The notes: generated by a model from the letters alone, not told the origin. A stretch of 64,000 bases of DNA from Stenogyne calaminthoides (GCA_037126765.1 JBBCBC010000017.1:19335916-19399915), one strand, 5' to 3'; positions 23,525 through 34,801 are shown, numbered from the stretch's first letter. Translations and numbers: made by a program.

Positions 23525-24430
23525 AAGGATTTGGTGACCCAGTACATCAGGATTGACTACGTCTGGGGGCGTACCAAGCCAGGGTTGTTTTATTAGTGAT
23601 TTGGGAATGTGGCGAGCACGATTGTATGTGTATGTTACAAAAGCTTATGGTAAGTAGCTAGGTTGGAAAATTCTCCTCTAATTTGGCCATCTGGGGGCTA
23701 TTTAATCTGTTTTGGCTAGCAGGTGTTGGCATAGCGAGCTTGAGCTAGTTTTTTCTTGTTCAACAAGGATACATGAGGAACTGACACGTATCTTGTTGTG
23801 CTCTCCGGGTCGACATCTGTCTTTGCTTACTTGTGAAGGCTTAGACTTGTCGCCCAGGTGGTGTTGCTTAGCAGGTGGCTTGGTCTTGTGTTCGCCGTCG
23901 CGGATTTATCTTCGTGGGGCCAACCTGCTCGCCCTGGGTGGGCGAATACAATTTGGTCGTGCGGGGTCTTGCCTTGTGCCTGCCCGGTTGGGCGAGCAGG
24001 TCTTCAACCCAGTGCTCACTCAGGATTGGAGGAAGAGTTCGCTGGCTGATGAAGGTGAATTAGGAGGGGAAGAATTTTCCTATGATGGAGAGAAAGTGTT
24101 GTGCTCGTCCAGGACTCTTCAGATGACTGGATCAAGTTCAGTTCAGATAATACCTTACTACTTCTGTGTTCACCCACTATTCGTCGAATTTCTGCTGGGT
24201 CTCTGCTCATGCTCGCCAGTCTTGGCGAGCAGGCACTTGGTTGCCGGGCAAGCATACTCTCCGCAGTGAGGTGACCCCAGATGTTCTTTGGTCGCCCGAG
24301 CTGGTGAGCTCTTGGCGAAACACAGTTGAAACGAAAGCGAGATGCTTGCCCACCGGCGAAAGCACCTATCTCGATTGGCAACAGTCGATCTAGTGTTGAT
24401 GAACACGTGGCATGAGGGCTCTTGATCGTG
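23525..24430 (+). other. GC-rich, LTR-like sequence with GCTCGCC inverted motifs
   Basis: I do not recognise a gene here. The stretch is much richer in G and C than its neighbours and repeats TGCTCGCC and its complement GGCGAGCA at about 23928, 23991, 24210 and 24228. A 185-codon open frame (23712-24269) and smaller ones on both strands overlap it but show no domain and probably reflect base composition. Similar GCTCGACC inverted motifs occur in the Copia LTRs at 56.2 and 57.7 kb, so a remnant of a related LTR is my best guess. Confidence 0.4.
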
Positions 24431-24780
24431 CACAACAAAACTACAATTATTTAACTAAGTATAAATAACTAACAATATATTAAATAACAAAAATATCTAG
24501 CACATAAATATATCATTTTCTTTTTAGAAAGAAAAATAATGTTTGAAATGACATCTAAAATGTCCACAAGAGCATCCATCCCATTAGGCTAAAAATCGCA
24601 CAATAAATTAACACTCACAAATCAACTGCCAAAAGCAAATTAAGTAATAACATATTATCATTAGTTGCACCATTTAATTACTGAATTGGTCCGATATTCT
24701 TACTTTCTTTCTTTCATTCTTCAATTTTCTACGCCCACCCCTCTCTTTCTCTCATCCTTCTCGCTCCCACTCTCTTTTTA
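24431..24780 (+). promoter_or_regulatory. Upstream region and 5' leader of the MADS-box gene
   Basis: AT-rich to about 24690, then a C/T-rich leader-like tract (24697-24780). The tract ends exactly at the Mutator-like MITE; the gene's ATG follows 11 bases after the MITE. The MITE therefore appears to have split the leader. No TATA box can be chosen with confidence. Confidence 0.4.
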
Positions 24781-25782
24781 GGGATTAAATTTTTTGTAGT
24801 TCAGTAACTTTACAAGATTTTGATTTTGGTCCCGATAATTTTGACTTTTTAATTTTAGTCCTATAAGTTTGTATAGATTTTAAAATTGATCCATTTACCT
24901 GCATTAGCAGGTTACTTATCATGTCACTAACATGTGGATATTTGTTTTTTGTTTTTCTATTTAATTTTTGTATTATGTGGCATTTTTTTTAACTTCTGTA
25001 ATTTTTTTAACCAAATTCTCTGTACCCGATCCAATTTCAAACAAACTTTACACGGCATTTTTCTTTAAATTTTTTTAACTGATTTCTTATTTACATTTCT
25101 TCATTGTTTAATTTCGACAACATATTAAAAATAGTGTTGCATATTTTAAGTTTTAAAAATTGGTGGACAAGCTTTCAAAAAAAATTGGTGGACAAAGTCA
25201 AAATTAATTAAGATAACTAGTACCCGATTTATTTATAATGCTACATATTAGCTTTTCAAATTTATGTATTCATAAAAATAAATATTTCAAATATATTAAA
25301 TATGAAATATAAACTTCTGAAATATAATTATTTATTAACTTTTGGATTATTTTTATATTTTAATTAAATAATTTATGAATTTTTTATTTAATTTGACAAG
25401 TAAAAGATTTTAAGATAAAATTTTAAATTATTTGATTATTTTAAAATAAATTAATAATTTTCTAAAATTTTATATTTAACTCTTATAATTTTCCTTAATA
25501 TTTTCAAAATTTAAAATTTTAATTTCAATTTCATTTTTTTAATATTTCTGTAAATAAGAAAAATATATAAGAAGAAAGAAAAAATCTCATAGTACAGAAT
25601 TTCAAAAAACAATATAAGAAAAAGAAAATCCACATGGTAGCTGATAAGTAACCTGCTAATGCAGGTAAAAGGATCGATTTCAAAATTTGTACAAACTTAT
25701 AGGATTAAAACCATAAAATCAAAACTATCGGGACTAAAATCAAAATCATGTAAAGTTACTGGACTACAAAAAATTTAATCCC
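24781..25782. mobile_element. Mutator-like MITE (1.0 kb) in the MADS-box leader
   Basis: It begins GGGATTAAATTTTTTGTAG and ends with the reverse complement. The terminal inverted repeats extend about 160 bases at roughly 85 percent identity, including a shared CCTGCATTAGCAGGTTACTTATC-type inner part at about 24898 and 25650. Flanks are CTCTTTTTA (24772-24780) and CTCTTTTCA (25783-25791), an 8-of-9 match, which fits the 9-bp duplication of the Mutator superfamily. The interior is AT-rich and non-coding. Confidence 0.85.
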
Positions 25783-25793
25783 CTCTTTTCATC

Positions 25794-26105
25794 ATGGCAC
25801 AAAAGAAGGCTGATATTAAAAAAAATTGAAAATCCTGCGTCACGCCAAGTTACGTACACAAAATGCAAGGAAGCCATCATTAAGAAGGCAAAAGACCTCT
25901 AAGTTTTGGGGAGGGATTCCCTGTTGTACATGAGGGTGCTGTGCACTCGCACGGGTGTGTGTGTGTATGATCCAATGATGTGTGTGTGCACAGCATGGTG
26001 TTGTACAGCACCAGATCCATTTCCCTCAGTTTTGAGCGATACTGACTTAGGCCTCATTTTGCTTTCACCCCCTGACCGCCTCACTGCTTTTGCAAGCAAT
26101 GGAAG
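25794..26105 (+). pseudogene. MADS-box gene exon 1 (MADS domain, disrupted)
   Basis: ATG at 25794. Lesions: an extra A in the A8 run after codon 8, and TAA at 25900-25902 where serine is expected, created at the left edge of a 117-bp insertion. After the insertion the domain continues in the same frame with SVLSDTDLGL. The arginine-rich helix reads TKCKEAIIKK, with cysteine where arginine is usual. The donor is GGAAG/GTTATG at 26106. Confidence 0.8.
25909..26025. mobile_element. 117-bp palindromic MITE inside the MADS domain
   Basis: Flanked by TAAGTTTTG (25900-25908) and TCAGTTTTG (26026-26034), an 8-of-9 duplication. The insert is a near-perfect inverted repeat end to end: GGGA at both termini, TGTACA arms near 25926 and 26003, and GCTGTGCAC / GTGCACAGC near 25938 and 25987. 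With its duplication it adds 126 bases, a multiple of three, so the frame is kept except for the TAA. It is probably a small Mutator-like MITE. Confidence 0.72.
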
Positions 26106-26458
26106 GTTATGAAGATGTTTAAATACTGTTTTATTTTAGTGTAGTTAATAACAACAAGGTGGAATGATTCAAAAAATTAGAATTTTTTTAAATGAAATTA
26201 TTGTTGTTGGGTTGAGTTGGTTATAATTTTGTCGCCTGCACCCTAATTTTAGCTAGGGCTTTATTTTTCTTGTTTTGAAACCTAATTTTAGCTAGGGTGA
26301 GAAAGCAAAAAAGTGTATCAATTGAAGTAATATATAGTATTGTTTTAAGAAAAAGTATATAAAATTTCGATTTTGGTAATTAAATAGAATTGCTGGACTT
26401 GGTGGTTCTTGCTAACAAATTATTTATTTATTTATATTAGTGAATTAAGTATTCTTTT
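26106..26458 (+). other. Intron 1 of the MADS-box gene, left part
   Basis: AT-rich, with a repeated phrase CCTAATTTTAGCTAGGG (about 26242-26258 and 26281-26297). No coding or RNA signal is seen before the large inverted-repeat element begins near 26459. Confidence 0.5.
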
Positions 26459-27441
26459 TAGGGGGAGTTACTAATAGGTACTATTTATAAGACACTATTA
26501 CTCTTAGGTGCTATACTTTTAATTTAAGTGTTACTTCTAGGTATAAAAATTATGTGTGAAATACTTAAATACCCTTAATCAAAATTTGGCATATTTGATT
26601 TTTTTTATTCGTACATTTACTTTCCCCCCAATTGAGCAAAACGCACATTACTCCCAACAAAAAATCCCCTCTAATTGACAGAAACACACCAAAATGGCAC
26701 AACTCTTCAACGAAGATTTTGGGATATAAAACGAATTTGCTCGTTTCCGAAATTGCACACCAATAATCGGGAGAATCACTGCACACACATTACTCGTCGA
26801 ACCTGAAATTCGCCGGATTCGGGAGAATCGCTGCACACCAATTCTAGTCGAACCTGATATTAGTCGAAAACCCTTGTCGAATTTATGTGTGTCGCGCGAG
26901 TCTTTCTTTCCCACACAACATCATTAAAAAATAAAATGTGCTCACACCAATATCAGGTGCAGTCCCAAAAAAAGAATCCATCCATATAAAACTCAATATA
27001 AATCTTCACACCAAAAAAAAAACAATCTGCAAACTTCCAAAAATCTGCACACATTATATGATTATAAAACTATACACATAGCACAATATCTACCTCCAAT
27101 GTATAGATACTGTACTCATAACGAAAAAATAACTGCACATCTTGGAATATCCTGCACACTTAACAAGATTTTAAAATTGCACACAAAAGAAAAAAAAAAG
27201 GCTATAATGACCTTTCGAAAATTGGTGAATATAGGAGATGAATAATTACGGAAATTGCATTATTATTAGGTTATTTGATTAATAATTTTGATATTAATTA
27301 CTGTGCTTAATAACAAAACTCCCTAAAATAACGCATATGCAATATTAAAATTGATCGATTTTTTATATAAATTACTTAGTAACGAAACTCCCTAAAGTAA
27401 CGCCTATTCAAAATTAAATTTGATCGGTTAACAAGAATATA

Positions 27442-29615
27442 CAGTAAAACCTCTATAAATTAATAACTTTGGGACCGGAGGATTTTATTAATTTATAGAG
27501 ATATTATTATATCGATAAATTAATAATTTATTAATTTAAAGAGGTTTTAACGTATATGCACAGTTGACCTTCAAAGTTCCGAATTCTTTGAATAACATTA
27601 AGTATACATGCATAGTTATTGATGAAAATTAAGTTAAAATACAAATGTACTAGTAGAATTTCATGAATACAAACTCACGTGGAAGTTGGAATGACTTGTT
27701 TAAATTAATTAGTTTTGGAAAATACAAAAATATGGTTCATTGGACTAACATTTGTGCATTTAATCATGGATAGAAATCAGCACTATATATTTATCCATTG
27801 GAATCTTGGTAAATCACACACAAAAATGGCCACTCATCTAAAAGGAATTCAAAAATCAACAATGACCAACCAACAACGAAAGATGTTATGTGAGTATAAG
27901 AGAGATCAACCTGGATGCACTCAGAATGATTTGGTGAAATGGGTTGAAAAATCTTTCAATTTGAAAGTTAGCCAAGCAACAATTTCGAACACTCTTAAGA
28001 GATCTGCAGAATTCCTATCATCTGACTTTGAGAAAGGTGGGTCGTCTAAGCGTCAGAAATCAGCCAAGTATCCGGACCTTGAGAAGGTTGTTTATGAGTG
28101 GTTTCTCCAACATCAAGAGCGTATGAATATAAACCGGGAGCTAATCTTAGAGAAGGCGAATGAGGTGCTTAAACTTTTACATCCAGAGGATCCCGCAGAT
28201 CATCGCCTTTCACAAGGTTGGCTTGAGAAATTCAAATCAAGGCATGGTATCAAATCATATCGCCGTTTCGGAGAGAGTGGATCAGTCGACATGCATGATA
28301 TGGAGAATAAATTGGAGTCCATTAGGGAAAAATTGATCAATTTCCAAGGAAAGATGTTTTTAATATGGATGAAACTGGTTTGTTTTACAGGTTACAGGCT
28401 GATCATTCACTTGCAACAAAGCAACTTGAAGGTAGAAAACAAGATAAGGAGAGGTTGACAATTGTTATTTGTTGCAATGAAGATGGCTCTGAAAAAATTC
28501 CTTTATGGATTATTGGTAAGTATGCAAAGCCCCGTTGTTTTAAGAATGTCAATATGAATAGCTTGAATCGGCGTACTGTACAACAAGAGAGCTTGGATGA
28601 CCGAGTGCTTTTCGAAGAATGTGTTCGTTGGCTGGATGAACAAATGCATGGAAGAAAAATTCTTTTGGTAATCGATAACTGTCCAGCTCATTCACACAAT
28701 ATTCAAGGTTTACGAAACATCGAGTTATTTTTCCTACCCCCAAACATGACCTCAAAAATTCAACCATGTGATGTCGGCATAATAAGAGCCTTCAAAATGT
28801 ATTACCGCAAAAGATTTTACCGTAAGATTTTGGAAGGCTATGAGTTAGACATACCATCTCCAGAAAAGATCAATGTTTTAGATGCTATCAATATGGCAGT
28901 GTCAGCTTGGACCGAAAATGTTCATCAAGAAGCAATAGCAAATTGCTTTCGACACTGCAAAATTCACTCGAAAAATCAAAGCGACTCAAGTGCAAATGAT
29001 GCAACTCCTGGAGAAGACATTCGTGAGCTTGAGAATTTGATCACCGGTATGCAATATCACCACAAAATGGATGTGAATCAATTGCTCGACTTTCCGGGTG
29101 AAAATAATCAATGTCACGAAGTTCAGAGTCTAGAAGAGATAGTGGTCGATGTCATTCATAATCCAGAAGATGATGAAGCAGAGGATGATTCAATAGCTTT
29201 GGAACCGGTCACTCTAAAAGAAGCATTGCAAGCATCAACAATTCTTCATAACATTTTGTTGCAGTACGAGAAGACAACGCCACAACTACTGGGTGCAGTA
29301 AGGAGATTTAAAGATGAGATCAACATAAATTTGAAGTTCAAGAAAAAACAAGTTACAGTAGATTCTTATTTTACTAAGTTGTCTTAAGAATATTCAAGTG
29401 CATCATATATATGTATATAGATTATTTTTAATAATTATTAATTTATGGTTTCGTCGGGACCAATATATATACACTGGGATCTAAAAAAAATTATTATCTT
29501 ATAATTTTATTGATTGGGTCCTAAATTTGTACTGGTCCCAACTTGGAACCGGATAAATTATTAGTTTTAGCGAGGTTATTAATTTATCAAGTATTAATTT
29601 AACGAGGTTTTACTG
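27442..29615 (+). mobile_element. pogo-like (Tc1/mariner superfamily) DNA transposon
   Basis: 2174 bases. Both ends read CAGTAAAACCTC inward, continuing as an imperfect TAAATTAATA step. TA flanks it on both sides (27440-27441 and 29616-29617), the Tc1/mariner duplication. It contains one transposase gene with a CENP-B-type DNA-binding region and a DDD catalytic core. The termini match my memory of the plant Emigrant MITE and its pogo-like partner Lemi1. Confidence 0.92.
27826..29387 (+). pseudogene. pogo-like transposase, one frameshift
   Basis: ATG at 27826 is a better start than the upstream one at 27715 because the HTH domain begins right after it. Residues about 15-70 form a CENP-B N-terminal-type HTH (QQRKMLCEYKRDQPGCTQNDL, then VSQATISNTLKRS); residues about 95-165 are the second HTH (VYEWFLQHQERMNI, LSQGWLEKFKSRHGI). 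Near 28350-28362 the frame must shift by one base to enter the DDE domain, which then runs open to 29387. Catalytic residues are NMDETG (first D), VIDNCPAHSH (second D) and IQPCDVGII (third D), with 31 residues between the last two. Only one lesion separates it from an intact gene, so it may be young, or the lesion may be a sequencing error. Confidence 0.88.
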
Positions 29616-29819
29616 TATATTAAGTTACTATTTAATGCTCTTAACTCATACACCAATAATAATGCCCTACCAAAATTTAAATGATAATTAATAGGCAGGT
29701 TTTATGTGAGAGTGGTGTACCATACACCACTATCCATATTAGTAGAAATGAATCCAGCCATGACCCGGTTGTAGTTAATGTATATATTAAATGTCTTACA
29801 GGCTTTGAACATTACCATA

Positions 29820-29893
29820 TTAGTGGCGTGGTGGTGAGCTGCTTTGTTCGCCTATTAAAGTTGGGTGTTCGAACGCTGCTGGCAGCCGTCAGT

Positions 29894-29929
<36 letters not shown>
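29820..29929 (+). mobile_element. tRNA-derived SINE-like sequence with T tail
   Basis: A box-like TGGCGTGGTGGTGAGCTG at about 29823, B box-like GTGTTCGAACGC at about 29866, then a run of 35 T (29895-29929). The A-to-B spacing of about 35 bases fits a tRNA-derived pol III promoter. A T-rich tail is known for some plant SINEs. No flanking duplication was found. Confidence 0.5.
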
Positions 29930-30229
29930 CTTTTGGGGCAAAACAACAATTTAAATTCATTTTGATTTTTTTTCAAATTTTTTTTTCCAATTCAACTAAT
30001 ACAAATAATAATTACACAAAATTTTTATTTAATTATATTAATTTATGCATCATATTCAAATTTCAATTTTTTATTATATTAAAATTAAAATTTATTTTGC
30101 TTTATTTAAAAAATTATTCCTAATTCAAAAATACAGATTTTAGTTACCTAATTTTTTTGTGTTCCTAATTTATGTATCATACTCAATTTTCAATTTGTTG
30201 TGATGCAAATTAATAATATATTTCAAACA

Positions 30230-31260
30230 AATTAATACCATAACTTATATCAATTAGTATATTTCATACAAATTAAGACCATAGCCTATATCAATTAATA
30301 TAATAGCTTATATCAAATTAATACTATATTTTATACAAATTAATACTATAGCTTATATTAATTAATACTATAGTTCATATAATTTTATACTATAGTTTAT
30401 ATCAATTAATACTATAGCTTATACCAATTAGTACAATAGTTCATACCAATTAATAATATATCTCATATTACACCAATTAATATCATAGCTTATACTAATT
30501 AATAATATAGCTCATATCAATTAATACTATAGCTCCTATTATACCAATTAATATCATAGCTTATATCAATTAATACTATAGCTCCTGTCAATTAATACTA
30601 TAGCTCATACTATAATTTAATATTATAGCTCATGACATATATCATAGCTTATATCAATTAATATTATAGCTCATATAAATTCATGCTATAGCTCATATAA
30701 ATTCATGCTATAGCTCATAAAATTTTGTACTATAGCTTATACCAATTAATATTATAGTTTTTACCAATTAATATTATAGTTCATATCAATTAATATTATA
30801 TCTCATATGAGTTGGTCTCCCACGAACCAGGTCTATGCTATGAACTTGAATTATTTGACTCATTTCACTCATTTCCAATATATTTTTCTAAATCACTAAA
30901 CTTAACTCGTATTATACCCTGAGTAGGGCCAAATTCTATGAAATTAAAACAAGGTTCATAGCATGAACCAGATCCATACAAGTTTTTATCATTTCATATT
31001 ATACCAATTAATATCATATATAGCTCATATCAATTAATAATATAGTTCCTATTATACCAATTAATACTATAGCTCCTATCAATTAATACTGTAGCTCCTG
31101 TCAATTAATACTATAGTTTATACCACAATTTAATACTATAGCTCATGACATATACCATAGCTTAATCATTTAATACTATATTTCATATAAATTAATATTG
31201 TAGCTCATATAATTTCATACTATAGTTCATGAGATAGCAAATTCATATACCATAGCTCAT
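30230..31260. repeat. AT-rich minisatellite
   Basis: Dozens of degenerate units of the form ATCAATTAATACTATAGCTCAT (about 20-26 bases). The array is interrupted at about 30808-30985 by a non-repeat segment with inverted ends (GTCTATGCTATGAAC near 30832, GTTCATAGCATGAACC near 30955), possibly a small MITE. Non-coding. Confidence 0.75.
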
Positions 31261-31812
31261 ACTTTTATAAAACAAAACACGACTCTATTAATTATTGAAG
31301 TCAAACAAAGAAATATATCACAAAGAGAGTAAAGAACGAGATAAAGCGAGTAAAATATGAGGAAATAAAAGAAAATGGACCATATAAAATTACATCAATT
31401 TTTTACCAAAAAACAACCCATGTTCAAGATTAGCTAGTTTGAAGTAAAACTTGCAGATCAACTTCAACCCATTACGTGTCAGCAACAATTAGTAGAGACC
31501 ATTGGGCTCCAATTTCACTTCAGCCCATTTGGAGGCCTAACAGACAAGTGCAGATGTGTTGTACAACCAGTAAGGCAAAGTAGCATTCTCATCACCCTCC
31601 TGAAGCCGCAAGATGAAATATTTAACACAAATAGAATATCACCATAATAACCATAGACCATAATAGTTGGTAATATCATAGACCAATCTTTATCATTTGA
31701 ACTAGAATTACTTTTTCAAACAAATCAGCAACTAATTTTCATGAGCACACAGTAACTAGTCACATTCTTCCAGAAAAGATACAAGTTGAAACAAAAATAA
31801 AGACGGCCAGAC
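31261..31812. other. Non-coding stretch downstream of the Lon fragment
   Basis: No gene, RNA or repeat signature seen. On the minus strand it would be intron or flanking sequence after the second Lon exon. Confidence 0.4.
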
Positions 31813-32736
31813 CTTGTGAAATTCCTCTCAGTTTCCCCACTGCTATGAACTCCAATATCCTTTCTTTGACATCTGTCAATCCGTCTTCATCAAGAATGTT
31901 TTGTGCACGGATTACATCAAAGTTCTCATCACTGGGCAATAAAATAGAAATTATAAAAAATATCAGGATTAGTATCAAATATATGCAATGAGAATATTCT
32001 CACAGGTTATAAATTGAAGCATGACTCAGGCTTAGCAACATTTCTCTTGTTATGAAGACTGAATATCAGATTACTGTAATAGTCAATAGACGATGGACAA
32101 TATTTTGTTCAGAACGATTATGCACGATACTCGGGGAATTTTCCTTTTCTTATGAAGTTCCAATAAAGTTAATTGAATATATATTGTCATGTGGAAGGTC
32201 TTTCCTACACCATCTATGACGTTTGCATTCTAAATGAGAGTTATAATGAAAATGAATATGTAAGTATTGAACACAATTTATACACAACATTAAGCGCTCA
32301 ATTCAATCTTTACAGATTGAATCCTTTCCGAGGGAAGAAGTTTGTGCTCATTCATTTACTTTGAGTAAAGTTTTATTGAGAGAACCATCAGTTTTAGAGC
32401 AATAAATTAATAAAATTACCATGAAGAGAACTTTCTGTATGTAAAGTTTACACCCAATAATATCAACAAACTTCAGGAATTAATGTAAACAACACAAGAA
32501 TGTCCCAAGATTGGGACAGGAAAAAGTAATAGTAACCATAAGAGATGACAATTCAACTACAAACATGAATTCTCCCCAAGGCAATGCTGTCAAGCAATCA
32601 AGATAATTCTGCGTTACCTTAAACTCACTAGAACTCGCTTCCAACAATTGCAATTTTGTCAGTTCTTCTTCAATGACTTGCAAAACATGAGGTGGGATCT
32701 TCTCGTTCTTTGGATCGAGCCTTCCTCTGAACTTTT
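31813..32736 (-). pseudogene. Captured Lon protease gene fragment (two exons)
   Basis: Minus strand. The first exon (32736 to about 32566) encodes FRGRLDPKNEKIPPHVLQVI, EEELTKLQLLEASSSEF and NYLDCLTALPWGE. The second (31931-31813) encodes SDENFDVIRAQNILDED, GLTDVKERILEFIAVGKLRG and ISQ. This is the stretch just before the ATPase P-loop of the mitochondrial-type Lon (LON1) protease, an ATP-dependent enzyme of the organelle matrix. Acceptors (TATAG, CCCAG) and the last donor (CAAG/GTCTGG) are kept; the donor of the first exon looks altered. Two residues usually present between DED and GLTD are missing. The P-loop and the protease domain are absent, so it is a gene fragment inside the inverted-repeat element. 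Confidence 0.85.
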
Positions 32737-32739
32737 CTA

Positions 32740-33780
32740 TAATAAGGAAAGAAAATTGTCACCAATCAACGTTAACCCGAAATTACAGTATGCAATTAAC
32801 TAAAAAAATATGCCACAAGATAGTAGAATCTAAACTGAAGGAATAATAATCCAATATACACACAATCACACTGGGCAAGTCCACCCAGAGGTTGACATCA
32901 AGCATATTTTAGCATATCATTAAACATCTGAGCAAATAATATGCAGGAAGAAAGACAGAATTGTTGGTCATCATCTAATAATTCTTAGCCATTTCAGTTA
33001 GATTTTGTTTACGCAGGCCTTCTAAATTTTTTCCTAGAGCGGTAAAAATAGGGTGAGTATACGGACGCATTGAAACCAAATTCTATATACGCAGCACTTG
33101 TGTGCATTAAATATTTTGTTTGTTACGTTATATATATTCAACGACAAGCATATACATTTGGAGCACACAACAATTCTCTCTCTAGCTACAAGCCATAAGC
33201 AGAAAGCCACCTTTAGCTTATTCATTCATTATTTTAAGCAAAAAAATGGGAAGGACCCCATGACCCATGGTATACTAATCAATGCAGAAATAGGGAAAAT
33301 AAACAAGCACCAAACAAAGATGAGCAAATTAATGACTACCAACAGATTCATCAGAAATTAAAATTCAATAGCACAAGCAGCAATGAAATGGACACGTGAA
33401 CACTGTCAATGTATAAACTACACTAGTATTGCACGAAACAGTCAAGAAGAAATGTATATACATAAACAAGTATCAAGGATTGAATTCAAATTAGTCAAAA
33501 CACTCACACACTCAATATTACTCATAATCAAACGTCTAGATATACAAATTCAAAAATATTAATGAAATTTTGTGATTTATAATCAAAATTCTTCAAACAA
33601 ATTGGGGAAAATGAAATATATACAGTTTGTAAGCGTACACACAATAAAAAATACAGAATCATGAAGTATCGACTAAAAAAACACAGTGTAGTTACCTCTC
33701 AACGAAGATACACAAAAAAACACAGTGTAGTATCGATTGGGAAAATTGAAGAAATCGGCTGATCTGTGAATCGAAGAATC
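32740..33780. other. Non-coding interior of the inverted-repeat element
   Basis: AT-rich. A short direct repeat of ACACAGTGTAGT occurs near 33682 and 33721. No family signature is seen in any frame. Confidence 0.4.
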
Positions 33781-34120
33781 GCACACAAATCTGGTCGAAG
33801 AAAAAAAAAATCAGATGAGCATCAGCGATCGAGATTTAGAGAGAGACCTCCGATCGCGTGGGATATTGGAGCGTCGCAGCGTCGGATTTCGGAGTGAGCA
33901 GCTTCGCATCGTGGGATTCTGGAGTTTGCCAGCGACGCAGCTTGGGATTTTGGAGATGAGTAGCGTGGGAATTTTGAAAATCTGGAAAACAGAGAAAATG
34001 AATAGATTGGGAAATTTTGAGTTTATATATGGCCCCTTTTTTGACCCATTTTTAATTTGGATACTGGTGTACGTGTTGAAAAATTGTGTAACTGATTCAT
34101 ATAATACTTTGTCTTAATTG
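33781..34120 (-). other. 5'UTR-like block near the right end of the inverted-repeat element
   Basis: GC-richer than its surroundings. Read on the minus strand it has TATATAAACTC-like sequence near 34030-34020 followed by C/T-rich leader-like sequence, consistent with a promoter and first exon feeding the Lon fragment. An open plus-strand frame of 100 codons here (33815-34117) has no recognisable domain. Confidence 0.35.
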
Positions 34121-34318
34121 TATTGACCAAATTTTAACTCATATATCCATAAAAATATTAAATTTGAAATCACAAGGGTAAATATGTCAAAAATTACACC
34201 TAAGAATATTACTTAAAGGTGCTAGCACCTAATAGTAATACCTCATAGAAAAGTGCACTTTTAAGCAATTTTCCCTTCTTTTTATGCGAAATGTGAACTA
34301 AAATTCTTTTATTGTGAG

Positions 34319-34365
34319 GAGACATTTCTCCGTTTTGTTGACAAGCCTGACCAGCTCAAGGAAGG
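34319..34365 (+). pseudogene. MADS-box gene exon 2
   Basis: 47 bases encoding ETFLRFVDKPDQLKEG (the last codon completed by exon 3). Donor GAAGG/GTATAT. This is the segment right after the MADS domain. Acceptor TGTGAG; the phase does not match the exon 1 donor by one base. Confidence 0.65.
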
Positions 34366-34582
34366 GTATATATTTAATTTGCTGTAATTAAATTTTTTTT
34401 TTTTTTTACGTTGCAGTTGGAATCCTTTTTTCATATATTTATATATATAAACACACATATAATGGAAAACTAGTTGCTAAATTATCTCAATTATAGGATT
34501 AAACATGAAAGTTTATTTAGGGATTCCTACCATGCGGCCGTTTAAGTCATGTTATTTATTTAATTCATTTTTTCACATGCAG

Positions 34583-34601
34583 GCAAATGAATGATAATGA
34601 G
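34583..34601 (+). pseudogene. MADS-box gene exon 3
   Basis: 19 bases, acceptor CATGCAG, donor GAG/GTATGC. Encodes QMNDNE in phase with exons 2 and 4. Confidence 0.55.
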
Positions 34602-34663
34602 GTATGCACGTATACAGTTTTTCTCTATTTATAAATATCATACTTCTTCAAATTGTATTCTCA

Positions 34664-34801
34664 AGAATTTAAATAGAGTATTATAATTGAAAAGGAAATA
34701 ATCTCTTTTAATAAACTCTATATTTGCAGCTTAGAATTTAAATAGAGTATTATAATTGAAAAGGAAATAATCTCTTTTAATAAACTCTATATTTGCAGAT
34801 T
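34664..34801. repeat. 69-bp direct tandem duplication spanning an intron 3' end
   Basis: Two identical or nearly identical copies with period 69 (34664-34732 and 34733-34801), each ending TTTGCAG. The duplication therefore doubles the splice acceptor of exon 4; only the second copy is followed by coding sequence. Confidence 0.9.

Larger units (their letters stand above)
26459..34247. mobile_element. Large inverted-repeat DNA element carrying a Lon gene fragment
   Basis: The left end (TAGGGGGAGTTACTAATAGG, 26459) and the reverse complement of the right end (TATGAGGTATTACTATTAGG, ending near 34247) align for about 100 bases with shared ACTCTTAGGTG / ATTCTTAGGTG and AATACCCTTA / TTTACCCTTG steps. 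Inside the right end is a 5'UTR-like GC-richer block read on the minus strand, followed by two Lon exons. The arrangement resembles Pack-MULE gene capture. I could not find a clear target duplication, so the superfamily is unsettled. A pogo element (27442-29615) and a T-tailed SINE-like sequence (about 29820-29929) sit inside as later insertions. Confidence 0.55.

Noticed and set aside
23712..24269. 185-codon open frame
   Set aside because: No domain, several overlapping frames open on both strands, GC-rich inverted motifs; composition explains it.
30230..31260. CRISPR-like array
   Set aside because: Units are degenerate, abutting and AT-rich with no distinct spacers; it is a plant minisatellite.
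31813..32736. Functional Lon protease gene
   Set aside because: Only two exons are present; the P-loop, AAA+ and protease parts are missing on either side.
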